Source: Arthrobacter terrae | GTDB lineage: Bacteria; Actinomycetota; Actinomycetes; Actinomycetales; Micrococcaceae | DNA length: 64,000 bases | Direction: 5' to 3' | NCBI RefSeq assembly: GCF_015708085.1 | Contig: NZ_JADNYM010000006.1 | Span: 124,001-188,000, forward strand | Part shown: piece after piece, positions 57,003 through 64,000 of the stretch | How the letters are laid out: every line of letters begins with the position of its first letter | Position numbering within the stretch: the first letter of the stretch is position 1 | Program-made: the position numbers and the translations under genes | The notes under the pieces: model-generated | What the model was told of the DNA's origin: nothing | Database searches by the model: none | What the model saw: only the letters and a program-made list of their open reading frames with translations

Positions 57003-57021
57003 CGGTCTTCATGTGTGCGGC
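57003..57021 (-). promoter_or_regulatory. P1 promoter (tRNA-Arg)
   Basis: GCCGCACACAT (57021-57011), +1 predicted at G57003, about 105 nt before tRNA-Arg(CCT). Confidence 0.6.
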
Positions 57022-57148
57022 CGGCCGTAACGCTGTCTCCGCGCTGCCGGAATGTACCCACAGGAACTAGGGCGTGTCTCCCAGAACGGGGTTCTTTAGC
57101 CTTGATCCACCGATGAAACTTGGGGGTTGCCCGGCGGTTTAAACACGA

Positions 57149-57213
57149 AATGCCCGTCTTTTCGGGGAAAATTGGACTTACCACAGAACAATTTCCCGAA
57201 AATGAAGGGCATC
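57149..57213 (+). promoter_or_regulatory. Hairpin over the transposase start region
   Basis: GCCCGTCTTTTCGGGGAAAA pairs imperfectly with the segment ending CCCGAAAATGAAGGGC just before the transposase ATG. It can hide the start from outside transcripts, a known safeguard in IS elements. Confidence 0.55.
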
Positions 57214-57219
57214 TCGCAG

Positions 57220-58614
57220 ATGCAAGTTTCCCATACCCGTGCCGCCGTGTCAGTTTCCTTTGATGAGGAAAACCTTGTGTCGCCCACGGGCCTTGTCCCG
57301 GTGATGCGGCTGGCCGAGGATGCTGGCCTGCATTCACTGGCTGATGAGTGGATCAAGATCCCGACGGACAAGGGGGCGAATGCCGGGTTGAAGGTCGCGG
57401 CCCTGATGGCGGGCATGGTCGCCGGAGCCGATTCGATTGATGACATGGCCGTGCTCCGCCACGGCGGGATGAAGAAGATCTTCAAGGGTTGCTATGCCCC
57501 GTCAACGCTGGGCTCGTTCCTGCGCGCTTTCACCTTCGGGCACGTGAAGCAATTAGATGCCGTGGCCTCCCGGCTCCTGATCAACCTGGCCCGGACGGCG
57601 CCCCTGTTCGGGGATCCATCCGGGAAGGACTTCCTTTTCGTGGATGTTGATGACACGATCATCGAGGTTCACGGCTACCAGAAACAGGGCTCCGGTTACG
57701 GCTACTCCGGCGTCCGCGGCCTGAACACCGTGCTCGCCACCGCCTCCAGGGAAGACACGGCACCGGTGATCATCGCCCAGCGCCTGCGCAAAGGGGCTGC
57801 GAACTCCGCCCGCGGCGCAAAGAAATTCGTCACCGAGGCCTTGGGGACCATCAAACGCACCGGCGCCACCGGCCCGGTGTTGTGTCGTTTTGATTCGGCC
57901 TACTACGGCTACCCCGCGGTATCGGCGGTCTTGGCCGGTGGCGCCGATGTCTCTGTCACAGTGCGCATGGATCCGGCCGTCAAACGGGCCATTGCCGCCA
58001 TCGGTGCGGATGCGTGGACGCCGATCCGATACACGAACGCGGTCTACGACGAAGACACCCAAACGTGGGTGTCAGCGGCGGAAGTCGCTGAAATCCCCTT
58101 CACCGCGTTCTCCGGAAGGAAGAAGGCCGAGCGGATCTCCGGACGCCTGGTCGTGCGCCGCATCCCGGAACTGAACCCGAAAGCCACCCAAGTCCAGCCA
58201 ACACTCTTTGACACGCACCGCTTCCATGCCTTCTTCACCACCGTCACTGCTGAGGCCCTGGATACGGTGGCTGCCGACAAAGTCCATCGCAAGCACGCCC
58301 GGATCGAGCAAGTCAACGCCGACCTGAAAGACAGCGCCCTGGCCCACCTACCCTCCGGGAAATTCGCCGCAAACTCTGCCTGGCTGGTCGCGGCGGTCAT
58401 GGCTTACAACCTCACCCGCACCGCAGGGGTCCTCGCCGAAGGCCAGTTCGCCAAGGCCCGGACCGGCACGATCCGCCGCAAAATCATCAATATCCCGGCC
58501 CGGATCGCCTCCAGTGCGCGGCGTCAACAGTTGCACCTGCCTCAAGACTGGCCATGGAAAACCGAATGGGGGAACCTCTTCACAGCCACCCACGCACCGC
58601 CACGAGCCGCATAA
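57220..58614 (+). CDS. IS1380-family transposase
   Basis: This 464-residue DDE-type transposase starts MQVSHTRAAV. A DDE core is visible: FVDVDDTIIEVHGYQKQGSGYGY-type motif (first Asp), CRFDSAYY (second Asp), and HARIEQVNADLKDSAL (Glu), followed by AANSAWLVAAVMAYNLTR. The chosen ATG at 57220 has GAAGGGC upstream. ATG 57202 is an alternative. It cuts and pastes the element, making a 4-5 bp duplication. No frameshift or stop, so probably active. Confidence 0.93.
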   Translation: MQVSHTRAAVSVSFDEENLVSPTGLVPVMRLAEDAGLHSLADEWIKIPTDKGANAGLKVAALMAGMVAGADSIDDMAVLRHGGMKKIFKGCYAPSTLGSFLRAFTFGHVKQLDAVASRLLINLARTAPLFGDPSGKDFLFVDVDDTIIEVHGYQKQGSGYGYSGVRGLNTVLATASREDTAPVIIAQRLRKGAANSARGAKKFVTEALGTIKRTGATGPVLCRFDSAYYGYPAVSAVLAGGADVSVTVRMDPAVKRAIAAIGADAWTPIRYTNAVYDEDTQTWVSAAEVAEIPFTAFSGRKKAERISGRLVVRRIPELNPKATQVQPTLFDTHRFHAFFTTVTAEALDTVAADKVHRKHARIEQVNADLKDSALAHLPSGKFAANSAWLVAAVMAYNLTRTAGVLAEGQFAKARTGTIRRKIINIPARIASSARRQQLHLPQDWPWKTEWGNLFTATHAPPRAA

Positions 58615-58844
58615 AACCCGTCAACACAGCCATTCCGGCCCAACACAAGGAACCAGAAAGTGGAACACCACCGGCAGCGAGGCCGGCCCCCGGGCTGCCC
58701 AAAACCACAAGATCACCGAAAATTCAGATTCAGTCAATCTCCAAACCGGATCGGTGGATCAAGGTTTAGGCGCGATGCTGGGGTTTCCGAACACCCCTGA
58801 AGTAACAAGAATGCGTGCACCAACGCAGCGCGTACACTTCCATC

Positions 58845-59702
58845 ATGGCCTCACCACGGACCCGCGGAGTCCTCAAAATCGCGGCAATCGCACTAGCATC
58901 CCTTCTCGGGATCGCCATCGCTGCTGGGGCGGTAATCGCAGGAGTTGTCGAATCCAGTAAGCCGGCATACTCTGTGGGCCAATTTCAAACAACGGCACCA
59001 AATCCTCCCACATCTTTGAGTTCTAAAGCCGTTCCTCAGACGGATGTGCTCGAGCGGAGCGAGGCCACTCTGCCGAGCACGAGCCAGGCAACTACCGAGA
59101 TGTCGGTTCCACCGGAATCAGCCCTTGAACCCGAGGTAGCTCCGGAGGTGGAGCACACTGTTCCACCTGTACCGATCGTTCAGGTACCAGTAGCTGAATC
59201 ACGACCTGCGGCGACGGCGACGGCGGCGCCGGAGAATATCTGTCCATCCGGCACAGTGACATCTGGATTGACCGACGTTACAACGCAGAACAAGCGCGAA
59301 TGGGTCGTTGGATATTTGTTTGACCTAGTCGGACACGGCAGCATCCATAATGGTACGACTGCAGCGGTGGACGTCCCGCTGTACCTGCCATACATCGAGG
59401 GACTTGACACCGCCGGCCACCTGACAATGAATTCCTTCACCGGAGACTTCAACTACAATCCACCGACAGGAACGCCGCGGCCAGGAACCCTTTCACTGCT
59501 GCCAGGGCAGGCGTTGACATACACGTTCGCAGCCAAGGATGTCACCTCAGACAAGATGCGTAAAACTGTCGCTTGGTATGCCGATCCGAAGGAAGCCGTT
59601 TGGAATTACAGCGACATTCAGAATCAGATTGACTGCCCCGAGGTTCCCGTCGCTGCACAACCCGGCGGCCCGAGTATCCCCAACATCCACGTCGCTAAGT
59701 GA
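58845..59702 (+). CDS. Predicted exported or membrane-anchored protein, 285 aa
   Basis: It begins MASPRTRGVL, then one hydrophobic helix (IAAIALASLLGIAIAAGAVIAG). A ~110-residue Pro/Ser/Thr/Glu-rich stalk leads to a C-terminal domain with two Cys (NICPSG and QIDCPEV). It is probably a surface protein anchored by the N-terminal helix. No ribosome-binding site is seen. TACACT six bases before the ATG would give a leaderless SigA transcript. It lies directly beyond the insertion sequence. No family is recognised. Confidence 0.68.
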   Translation: MASPRTRGVLKIAAIALASLLGIAIAAGAVIAGVVESSKPAYSVGQFQTTAPNPPTSLSSKAVPQTDVLERSEATLPSTSQATTEMSVPPESALEPEVAPEVEHTVPPVPIVQVPVAESRPAATATAAPENICPSGTVTSGLTDVTTQNKREWVVGYLFDLVGHGSIHNGTTAAVDVPLYLPYIEGLDTAGHLTMNSFTGDFNYNPPTGTPRPGTLSLLPGQALTYTFAAKDVTSDKMRKTVAWYADPKEAVWNYSDIQNQIDCPEVPVAAQPGGPSIPNIHVAK

Positions 59703-59878
59703 CCTGCTGGAATCCGCCCGGCGGATTCGCAGGCACCACAAAGACCGCCAACGCGCCTTCAACATCTTCAGCATTGGCGAGCCATGGCAACCCGCTAGGA
59801 CAAACTCGCCCTCACATACCGCGGCGGAGCGGTCCTCCGAGCAATCAGCATTTGGCTGACAGCTATAGGAGGCACGCC

Positions 59879-60271
59879 CTAGTAGCCGAGCTCTCGTGCG
59901 TAATCTTCCAGACTCCTACAGGGTTTACCTGTCCGCCCTGCTTCATCGGCACTGTAGACGACTACACTTTTCGGCCGGCCGGCGTCGACGGCGGCGTCGA
60001 AAAGATGAGCTGCGCCGTCCAGGGTGGGTGACACCACCCGCAGCAGCGGCACCCCGTACTCCCCGGTGACCAGGTTGTACAGCTCTTTGGCGTAGTCCCG
60101 GCTCATGAAGACGTTGCGGAAGCATCGCGCCGTCACCGCAGCTTTTCTATCGAAGACGGGCCGGCTGACCAGGCTCTCCAGCACGGCCATGTGGCCGCGT
60201 GCCTCATCTGCTGTCATTGCCGTCACGGGCAGCGGCTCGAGGACCACGTTTCCGATTCTTTCTCGGATCAT
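59879..60271 (-). CDS. Hypothetical protein, 130 aa
   Basis: It begins MIRERIGNVV. Residues AVTARCFRNVFMSRDYAKELYNL and a C-terminal half with VVVYSADEAGRTGK look like a mixed alpha/beta fold. No family is recognised. AAGGAAGG precedes the ATG, behind a P2 promoter. Confidence 0.62.
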   Translation of the reverse strand: MIRERIGNVVLEPLPVTAMTADEARGHMAVLESLVSRPVFDRKAAVTARCFRNVFMSRDYAKELYNLVTGEYGVPLLRVVSPTLDGAAHLFDAAVDAGRPKSVVVYSADEAGRTGKPCRSLEDYARELGY

Positions 60272-60333
60272 TATCGGCCTTCCTTGTTTGCCGCGGCGCT
60301 CGGATGATGGATGTGGGTGTGCCGCTGACTGTC

Positions 60334-60357
60334 CCTATGCGCCGGAGTGGCCGACGG
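60334..60357 (-). promoter_or_regulatory. P2 promoter (130-aa gene)
   Basis: CCGTC (60357-60353), 13 nt, CATAGG (60339-60334). Confidence 0.6.
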
Positions 60358-60453
60358 CCCTCTGCGGTTTTCCGGGACCGGCCGCATTCTTCATCCCCTC
60401 CAAGTTGCTGACGCTAGGATTCATCTCAAGACGCCGATGATGAAAGAAGGACC

Positions 60454-61023
60454 ATGCCGGATTTGCCGGGAACGTGGCGGGAGCCACACCGAGACGTGAA
60501 GATCCCTTTTGAGACAGCAATCAAAGAATGGGCAGCGGCAGCGGTGCTTGTGTTGGAGGACGTCGCGGGAACGTACGGGGGCTACATCACGTATGCGGGC
60601 CTGACCACATGGGTCTTCGACGAAACGCGGATCTACACGCTTATGCTGCTGCCTAACCTGAGTTCAAGACTCCTGAACCGGGTGATCCGGATCTGCCATG
60701 AACGTGATCTGCCGGCGTTATCGTCGCTCGTTGTCAACGCAACAGACGGAATGGTCGGCTCTGGCTTCGACGAAGTTCTGTGGGCCGCCGGTCGTGAGGT
60801 CCCTGCTACAGATCTGGATCGCGAACGGGTGGCTGCGGCCGAGCGTCTGAAATGCTACCGGGTGTACTGCACAGACGTCCCGGCCGACGCAGAGCCGCAC
60901 CTGACCGCCAAATACCAGGCGCTGGTGAGTCCGGTCGAAAAGGATGCCCCTAAACCGAAGCCGGTGTGTGTCGTGCATGGGATGCAGTTGCCGGTCACTG
61001 GCGTGTGTGATTACTGCGCTTAG
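60454..61023 (+). CDS. Hypothetical protein with C-terminal zinc knuckle, 189 aa
   Basis: It begins MPDLPGTWRE. An alpha/beta N-terminal domain (ETAIKEWAAAAVLVLEDVAGTYGGYITYAGL, LLPNLSSRLLNRVIRICHERDLP) is followed by a linker and a tail ending C-V-V-H-x(9)-C-x2-C. The shape recalls a restriction-like or nucleic-acid-binding fold but I cannot name it. GAAAGAAGG precedes the ATG. TAGGAT at about 60414 may be its -10. No P1/P2 box. Confidence 0.62.
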   Translation: MPDLPGTWREPHRDVKIPFETAIKEWAAAAVLVLEDVAGTYGGYITYAGLTTWVFDETRIYTLMLLPNLSSRLLNRVIRICHERDLPALSSLVVNATDGMVGSGFDEVLWAAGREVPATDLDRERVAAAERLKCYRVYCTDVPADAEPHLTAKYQALVSPVEKDAPKPKPVCVVHGMQLPVTGVCDYCA

Positions 61024-61173
61024 CAGGCCTGTACTGCAGGTCTTCTGCATCGGTGCCCACTCGGCTTAACGGAAACATCACACAACCAGGATCGGCCCCT
61101 CCATATCCAACTGCCGTCAAGCCGTCCGAGATGGTACGGGTAGGATGAAGCAGCGCATCTAACAGGGGGTACA

Positions 61174-62271
61174 TTGGCGAAGTCAAAGACGGTTTCCGGC
61201 ACTGACATCCAGGGGTCAGATGATCCGAAGTTCCGGGCAAAGCACAGTATTCCTCCTGAGGTTCACCTGTTCAAGGGATACCGGGGTTTCATGACCTTCG
61301 ACGGTGCGAACGTGATAATCGCTAGGACGAACGAAAAAGGCCCCGGCGGCCCGATGGAACCGACGGTTATCCCCTTGGAGTCGATCGAGTCCGTCCAAGT
61401 GAAAGATGCGAACATCGCCGTCAACGGTTATGTCCGAATCGTCACCCCGTCACGGGACGGGTCGCGACCAAGTGATTTAAGCGTCGGTCAAGCGATTGCC
61501 AATGGTCTGTGTGTGATTTTTTCGTTCGGGTCCAGATCGGCAGCCAACGACTTCCGAGATCTCATCTTGTCTGCCGTCGCGGCCCGCCCTACAGCCCCAC
61601 TGCCTTTGCCGGACAACATGGTCGTGCCGTCGTGGACTTTTTCCGAAGCCATGGATGCTGTTAAAGCCCGGAACCGTGGACGAGAAACCGCCGTTACCGA
61701 GCGCTTAGATCTTCGCCGCATAGAGTCCGAAAACAGGAGGAAGAGTGACTCCATAGCGGAGATGTCCGAATACCGGAGGAAGTATGACATCCCCGCAGAC
61801 TCCATCGTGGCTGTGGGGGTCGGCGGATACTGCGCCTTCGACGGCCGATTCGTCACACTTCAAAACGTCGGAATACTTGGCCGGTTGACTATCGGAAAGG
61901 GTGTCAAAAGGATTGCTGTCGGAGCCATTACCGCTGTCCAGATAAAGCCTGCCGGACCAATCGTGAACGGATTCATCCAGTTCACACTCCCCGGTGGGAT
62001 AGAAATGAAGAGCAGCTTCATGTCGCAGACCTCAGATGCAGCCGGGGACGAAAACTCAATGATCTTCGTCAAGTCCCATGAGCCGGCGTTTCTAGCATTC
62101 AGGGACGCGGTAGAGGACGCTATTGTTGCCAGGAGCAGGCCTACACCAATAGCTCCTGCCGAGGACGATGTGATGACCAGCTTGGCAAAATTGGGGCAGC
62201 TAAAGGAACACGGGATCCTGACCCAGGAGGAGTTCGACACGAAGAAAGCGGAACTGCTGGGCCGTATCTGA
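61174..62271 (+). CDS. Tandem DUF4429-like protein with C-terminal SHOCT domain
   Basis: This 365-residue protein starts at TTG 61174 (AGGGGGT upstream). Two PH-like beta-barrel halves are visible. One is at residues ~25-135 (HLFKGYRGFMTFDGANVIIAR ... INGYVRI-type strands) and one at ~205-320 (VGVGGYCAFDGRFVTLQNVG). Both match the DUF4429 pattern in which a bPH-like domain is repeated. The last 35 residues (LAKLGQLKEHGILTQEEFDTKKAELL) are a classical SHOCT motif, a short oligomerisation domain. Function unknown. Such proteins are often linked to stress or membranes. Confidence 0.82.
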   Translation: MAKSKTVSGTDIQGSDDPKFRAKHSIPPEVHLFKGYRGFMTFDGANVIIARTNEKGPGGPMEPTVIPLESIESVQVKDANIAVNGYVRIVTPSRDGSRPSDLSVGQAIANGLCVIFSFGSRSAANDFRDLILSAVAARPTAPLPLPDNMVVPSWTFSEAMDAVKARNRGRETAVTERLDLRRIESENRRKSDSIAEMSEYRRKYDIPADSIVAVGVGGYCAFDGRFVTLQNVGILGRLTIGKGVKRIAVGAITAVQIKPAGPIVNGFIQFTLPGGIEMKSSFMSQTSDAAGDENSMIFVKSHEPAFLAFRDAVEDAIVARSRPTPIAPAEDDVMTSLAKLGQLKEHGILTQEEFDTKKAELLGRI

Positions 62272-62668
62272 TACGGCCCAGCACCGGTAGTGGAACGTGC
62301 CGATCTCGAACGCGGCGTCTCCAGGTCATAGGCCCGGCGTATTGGTCCGTTGCGGTGCTGCACCAGGACATCAAGCTGGCTTCGGAGCCAGCGGGTCAGC
62401 CTTTGCTTTCCCGGCCCACTCCGTCATGTTCAGGACACCGCTCATACGAACGTTCCAGGTCGCAGTCCCCGGCTCCGTGGTGGCGCTTTGTCTGCGTCCA
62501 CGTACACAAGGTGTGCCGGACAAGACCGGAGAACTGCTTGAAAGGCGGCGCGTCTGCGAAACGGTCGCCTTTGCGTAACAGGAGCCGGTCCTGCGCAATC
62601 GAGCACCGACAGTCCGGGAGCGGATCCGAAGATATCGCCGCTGGCTATCCGCCACGATGCGTACGGCG
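62272..62668. other. Gap without a confident gene
   Basis: A minus-strand open frame (about 62396-62640) encodes a protein-like Cys/His-rich sequence (DCRCSIAQDR ... KGDRFADAPPF ... ERCPEHDG) but has no usable start codon. It could be a decayed or frameshifted gene following the 62669-63229 gene. Nothing else is visible. Confidence 0.35.
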
Positions 62669-63229
62669 TCAGCGCTCCCCCGCTTCAGCGGAGTTTTTGG
62701 CAGCGTCCATGCGCGCTTCGTCGGCTGCATGCAGCTCGGAGAGCCGGATTTCTTTCCAATCACCGGTGATCGGGTCGTTCCGGAAGGCGTCGTCGTTGTC
62801 GGGCAGAAGCGCGTACAGATCACCGTTGTGTTGCATCCACTGGGTACGGTAAAGCCGGCCAGGAGTCATGAAGACCTGAGGCATACCGGTGTCGGCAACG
62901 ATCGAACCGGGCTGCACCACAGGGACCGCCAAGTTGGCGAGTGCTTCACGAGCAGCATCTCCCTTCGATCCGCGGACAGGCTCAACGGCATCACGGGTCT
63001 TGACATACCTCCAGCCGTCAGCCACGACGGCACTCTCAACGTCCAAGCCGAAGACGACCTCACTGGTGTCATTGCTGAAGCCGTCGCGCCTGAACCGGAC
63101 GGAGACATCCTTGCCGATGGTCGCCGCAACCTCTCTGGCGCTGACCTCGAGTTCGTTCAGCCGGGCCTGGGCTTCGGCGATCTCCGCGATGGCAGTTGCG
63201 GCATTGGACAGTATGAAGGCTCGGGACAC
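62669..63229 (-). CDS. Hypothetical protein, 186 aa
   Basis: Start GTG 63229 has AAGGAG upstream (MSRAFILSNA). An N-terminal coiled helix (AIAEIAEAQARLNELEVSAREV) is followed by beta-rich segments (VSVRFRRDGFSND, VVFGLDVESAVVADGWRYV) and an acidic helical tail. No family is recognised. Behind a P1 variant promoter. Confidence 0.62.
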   Translation of the reverse strand: MSRAFILSNAATAIAEIAEAQARLNELEVSAREVAATIGKDVSVRFRRDGFSNDTSEVVFGLDVESAVVADGWRYVKTRDAVEPVRGSKGDAAREALANLAVPVVQPGSIVADTGMPQVFMTPGRLYRTQWMQHNGDLYALLPDNDDAFRNDPITGDWKEIRLSELHAADEARMDAAKNSAEAGER

Positions 63230-63259
63230 AGTGGGCTCCTTGGAATCGATGGGCTTTCT

Positions 63260-63278
63260 CCAGCACCATGTGTACGGA
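63260..63278 (-). promoter_or_regulatory. P1 variant promoter (186-aa gene)
   Basis: TCCGTACACAT (63278-63268), +1 predicted at G63260. A CTCACCATGGTGAG palindrome lies just upstream. Confidence 0.55.
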
Positions 63279-63323
63279 GGGATCTGCTGCCCTCACCATG
63301 GTGAGCCCTCTAGTGGAGATCGT

Positions 63324-64000
63324 TTAGACGACTGGACCTTCCAGCGCGGCGTCCTCCGGCATAGGGAAACCGCTTTTGCGGAGCATTTTGGCCTTCGTCT
63401 CAAACTTTTTGGTCAGTAAGGCGTCGACGTCGTAGCCGGGGACTGTGACCGCAATCGCTTCCCCGATTTCACGCGCCTCAGCATAGTATTTTGCCGCATT
63501 AGCATCCAGCCCTGCCCGGTGCGCCGCATCAGCGGCTTGATGATATCGGGAGCTGATCATACATTCGACCTGCCAGCCGACCTCGTTTTCCGCTCCGCGG
63601 ACCGTTTTGTACACTTTCCGGCCAACGACCACACGCTCGGAGGCGGCTTTTACTGCTCTTGTCTCCTTTTCGGCAGCCGCTTCGGCTGCTTCTTCGCGTT
63701 CGGCGACCCGGAACGGAAGCATTGATTTTTGGTCGACCGGGGCTGATGGGAAACATACGGTGCAGGAATCTTCGCCCGCCAGGCCGACGACACCGGCCTC
63801 GTCCTGACCGCTGTACGCCGGCATCCACCCGAACTGGGTGCTGGGGCGGCAGGTTGAACAGCTCCGGCTGCTGTGCAGGTGACCGCCGTTGTTCATCACC
63901 ATAAAGAAGCGTGTCCAACCACCGCGGCGGGTGTATTCAGCCTCGAACGGTTTAATCGTTGCCTGCACTTCCGCCTCAGCACGGGCAGCCTCAGCCAGTG
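63324..64000 (-). CDS. Conserved actinobacterial/actinophage zinc protein, cut by the window edge
   Basis: The frame is open to the right edge. The visible part reads YTRRGGWTRFFMVMNNGGHLHSSRSCSTC, then QFGWMPAYSG and C-T-V-C-F-P-S-A-P. A His/Cys cluster (H-x-H ... C-x2-C ... C-x2-C) typical of a protein found in many actinobacteria and their phages precedes a helical domain with AREIGEAIAVTVPGYDVDALL. The function of the family is unknown to me. A GTG at 63968 is the nearest possible start, but the open frame suggests the gene begins beyond the window. Confidence 0.7.
   Translation of the reverse strand, partial: LAEAARAEAEVQATIKPFEAEYTRRGGWTRFFMVMNNGGHLHSSRSCSTCRPSTQFGWMPAYSGQDEAGVVGLAGEDSCTVCFPSAPVDQKSMLPFRVAEREEAAEAAAEKETRAVKAASERVVVGRKVYKTVRGAENEVGWQVECMISSRYHQAADAAHRAGLDANAAKYYAEAREIGEAIAVTVPGYDVDALLTKKFETKAKMLRKSGFPMPEDAALEGPVV

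Larger units (their letters stand above)
57100..58764 (+). mobile_element. IS1380-family insertion sequence, apparently intact
   Basis: 1665 bp, bounded by inverted repeats beginning CCTTGATCCACCGAT at both ends (15 perfect bases, then partial). It is flanked by the direct repeat TTTAG (57095-57099 and 58765-58769), the target duplication. One transposase gene fills it. Sharp ends and an open reading frame suggest a recent insertion, into non-coding DNA upstream of tRNA-Arg. Confidence 0.92.

Overview
The window is high-GC DNA whose gene content points to the Actinobacteria, most likely an Arthrobacter-like Micrococcales. Supporting signs are the actinobacterial SecY/SecG/SecE, the DUF6458-like and Bax inhibitor-1 proteins, the lipoproteins, and an IS1380-family insertion sequence. 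It does not read like an ordinary chromosome. Most genes are on the minus strand, in short operons with ATGA or GTGA overlaps and a terminator hairpin after almost every unit. There are many hypothetical proteins, 26 tRNA genes plus a tmRNA, and a nucleotide-metabolism set scattered along the window: dUTPase, MazG-like pyrophosphohydrolase, DHFR, thymidylate synthase and a NUDIX protein. This fits a very large extrachromosomal element, either a giant plasmid, a phage-plasmid or a jumbo phage. No capsid, tail, terminase, replication or partition gene is visible, so I cannot choose between these.

Layout. 1-5.5 kb: helicase-associated repeat protein, cold-shock protein, CCA-adding enzyme, small plus-strand genes and a lipoprotein. 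5.5-10.4 kb: nucleotide metabolism, small zinc-finger proteins and a Bax1-like membrane protein. 10.5-16.8 kb: proteins sharing an N-terminal peptide (RQPKG-x-P-x-GGQFA), a lipoprotein and secE. 16.9-28.4 kb: ABC exporter pair, ATP-grasp enzyme, tandem RNase H, short-chain dehydrogenase, HNH nuclease, tRNA-Gln, thioredoxin reductase, tRNA-Cys and a CPBP-like membrane protein. 28.4-33.3 kb: a dense RNA island with tmRNA and 23 tRNA genes. 33.3-42.1 kb: small membrane proteins, cupin, tagged proteins, a frameshifted NUDIX gene and a secG-secY operon. 42.2-50.4 kb: two large lipoproteins, a nuclease with a basic tail, an origin-like non-coding stretch and a large membrane protein. 50.4-64 kb: a decayed membrane-protein gene, folA, yqeY, thyA, a J-domain/NERD membrane protein, tRNA-Arg, an intact IS1380-type element, and further unknown genes.

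How the parts fit. The element seems to carry its own expression layer. A promoter-like box, GCCGCACACAT followed by exactly 7 nt and then a purine, occurs 35 times just upstream of genes. In 12 cases the purine is the A of the ATG start codon, so those mRNAs would be leaderless. A second motif, CCGTC-N13-CATAGG, occurs six times, always before genes that have a ribosome-binding site. tRNAs for 18 of the 20 amino acids, a tmRNA and a CCA-adding enzyme supply translation and ribosome rescue. SecE, SecG and SecY give a complete second protein-export channel beside four predicted lipoproteins and many membrane proteins. Nine proteins, including the CCA-adding enzyme, carry the shared N-terminal peptide, which could be a localisation or processing signal specific to this element.
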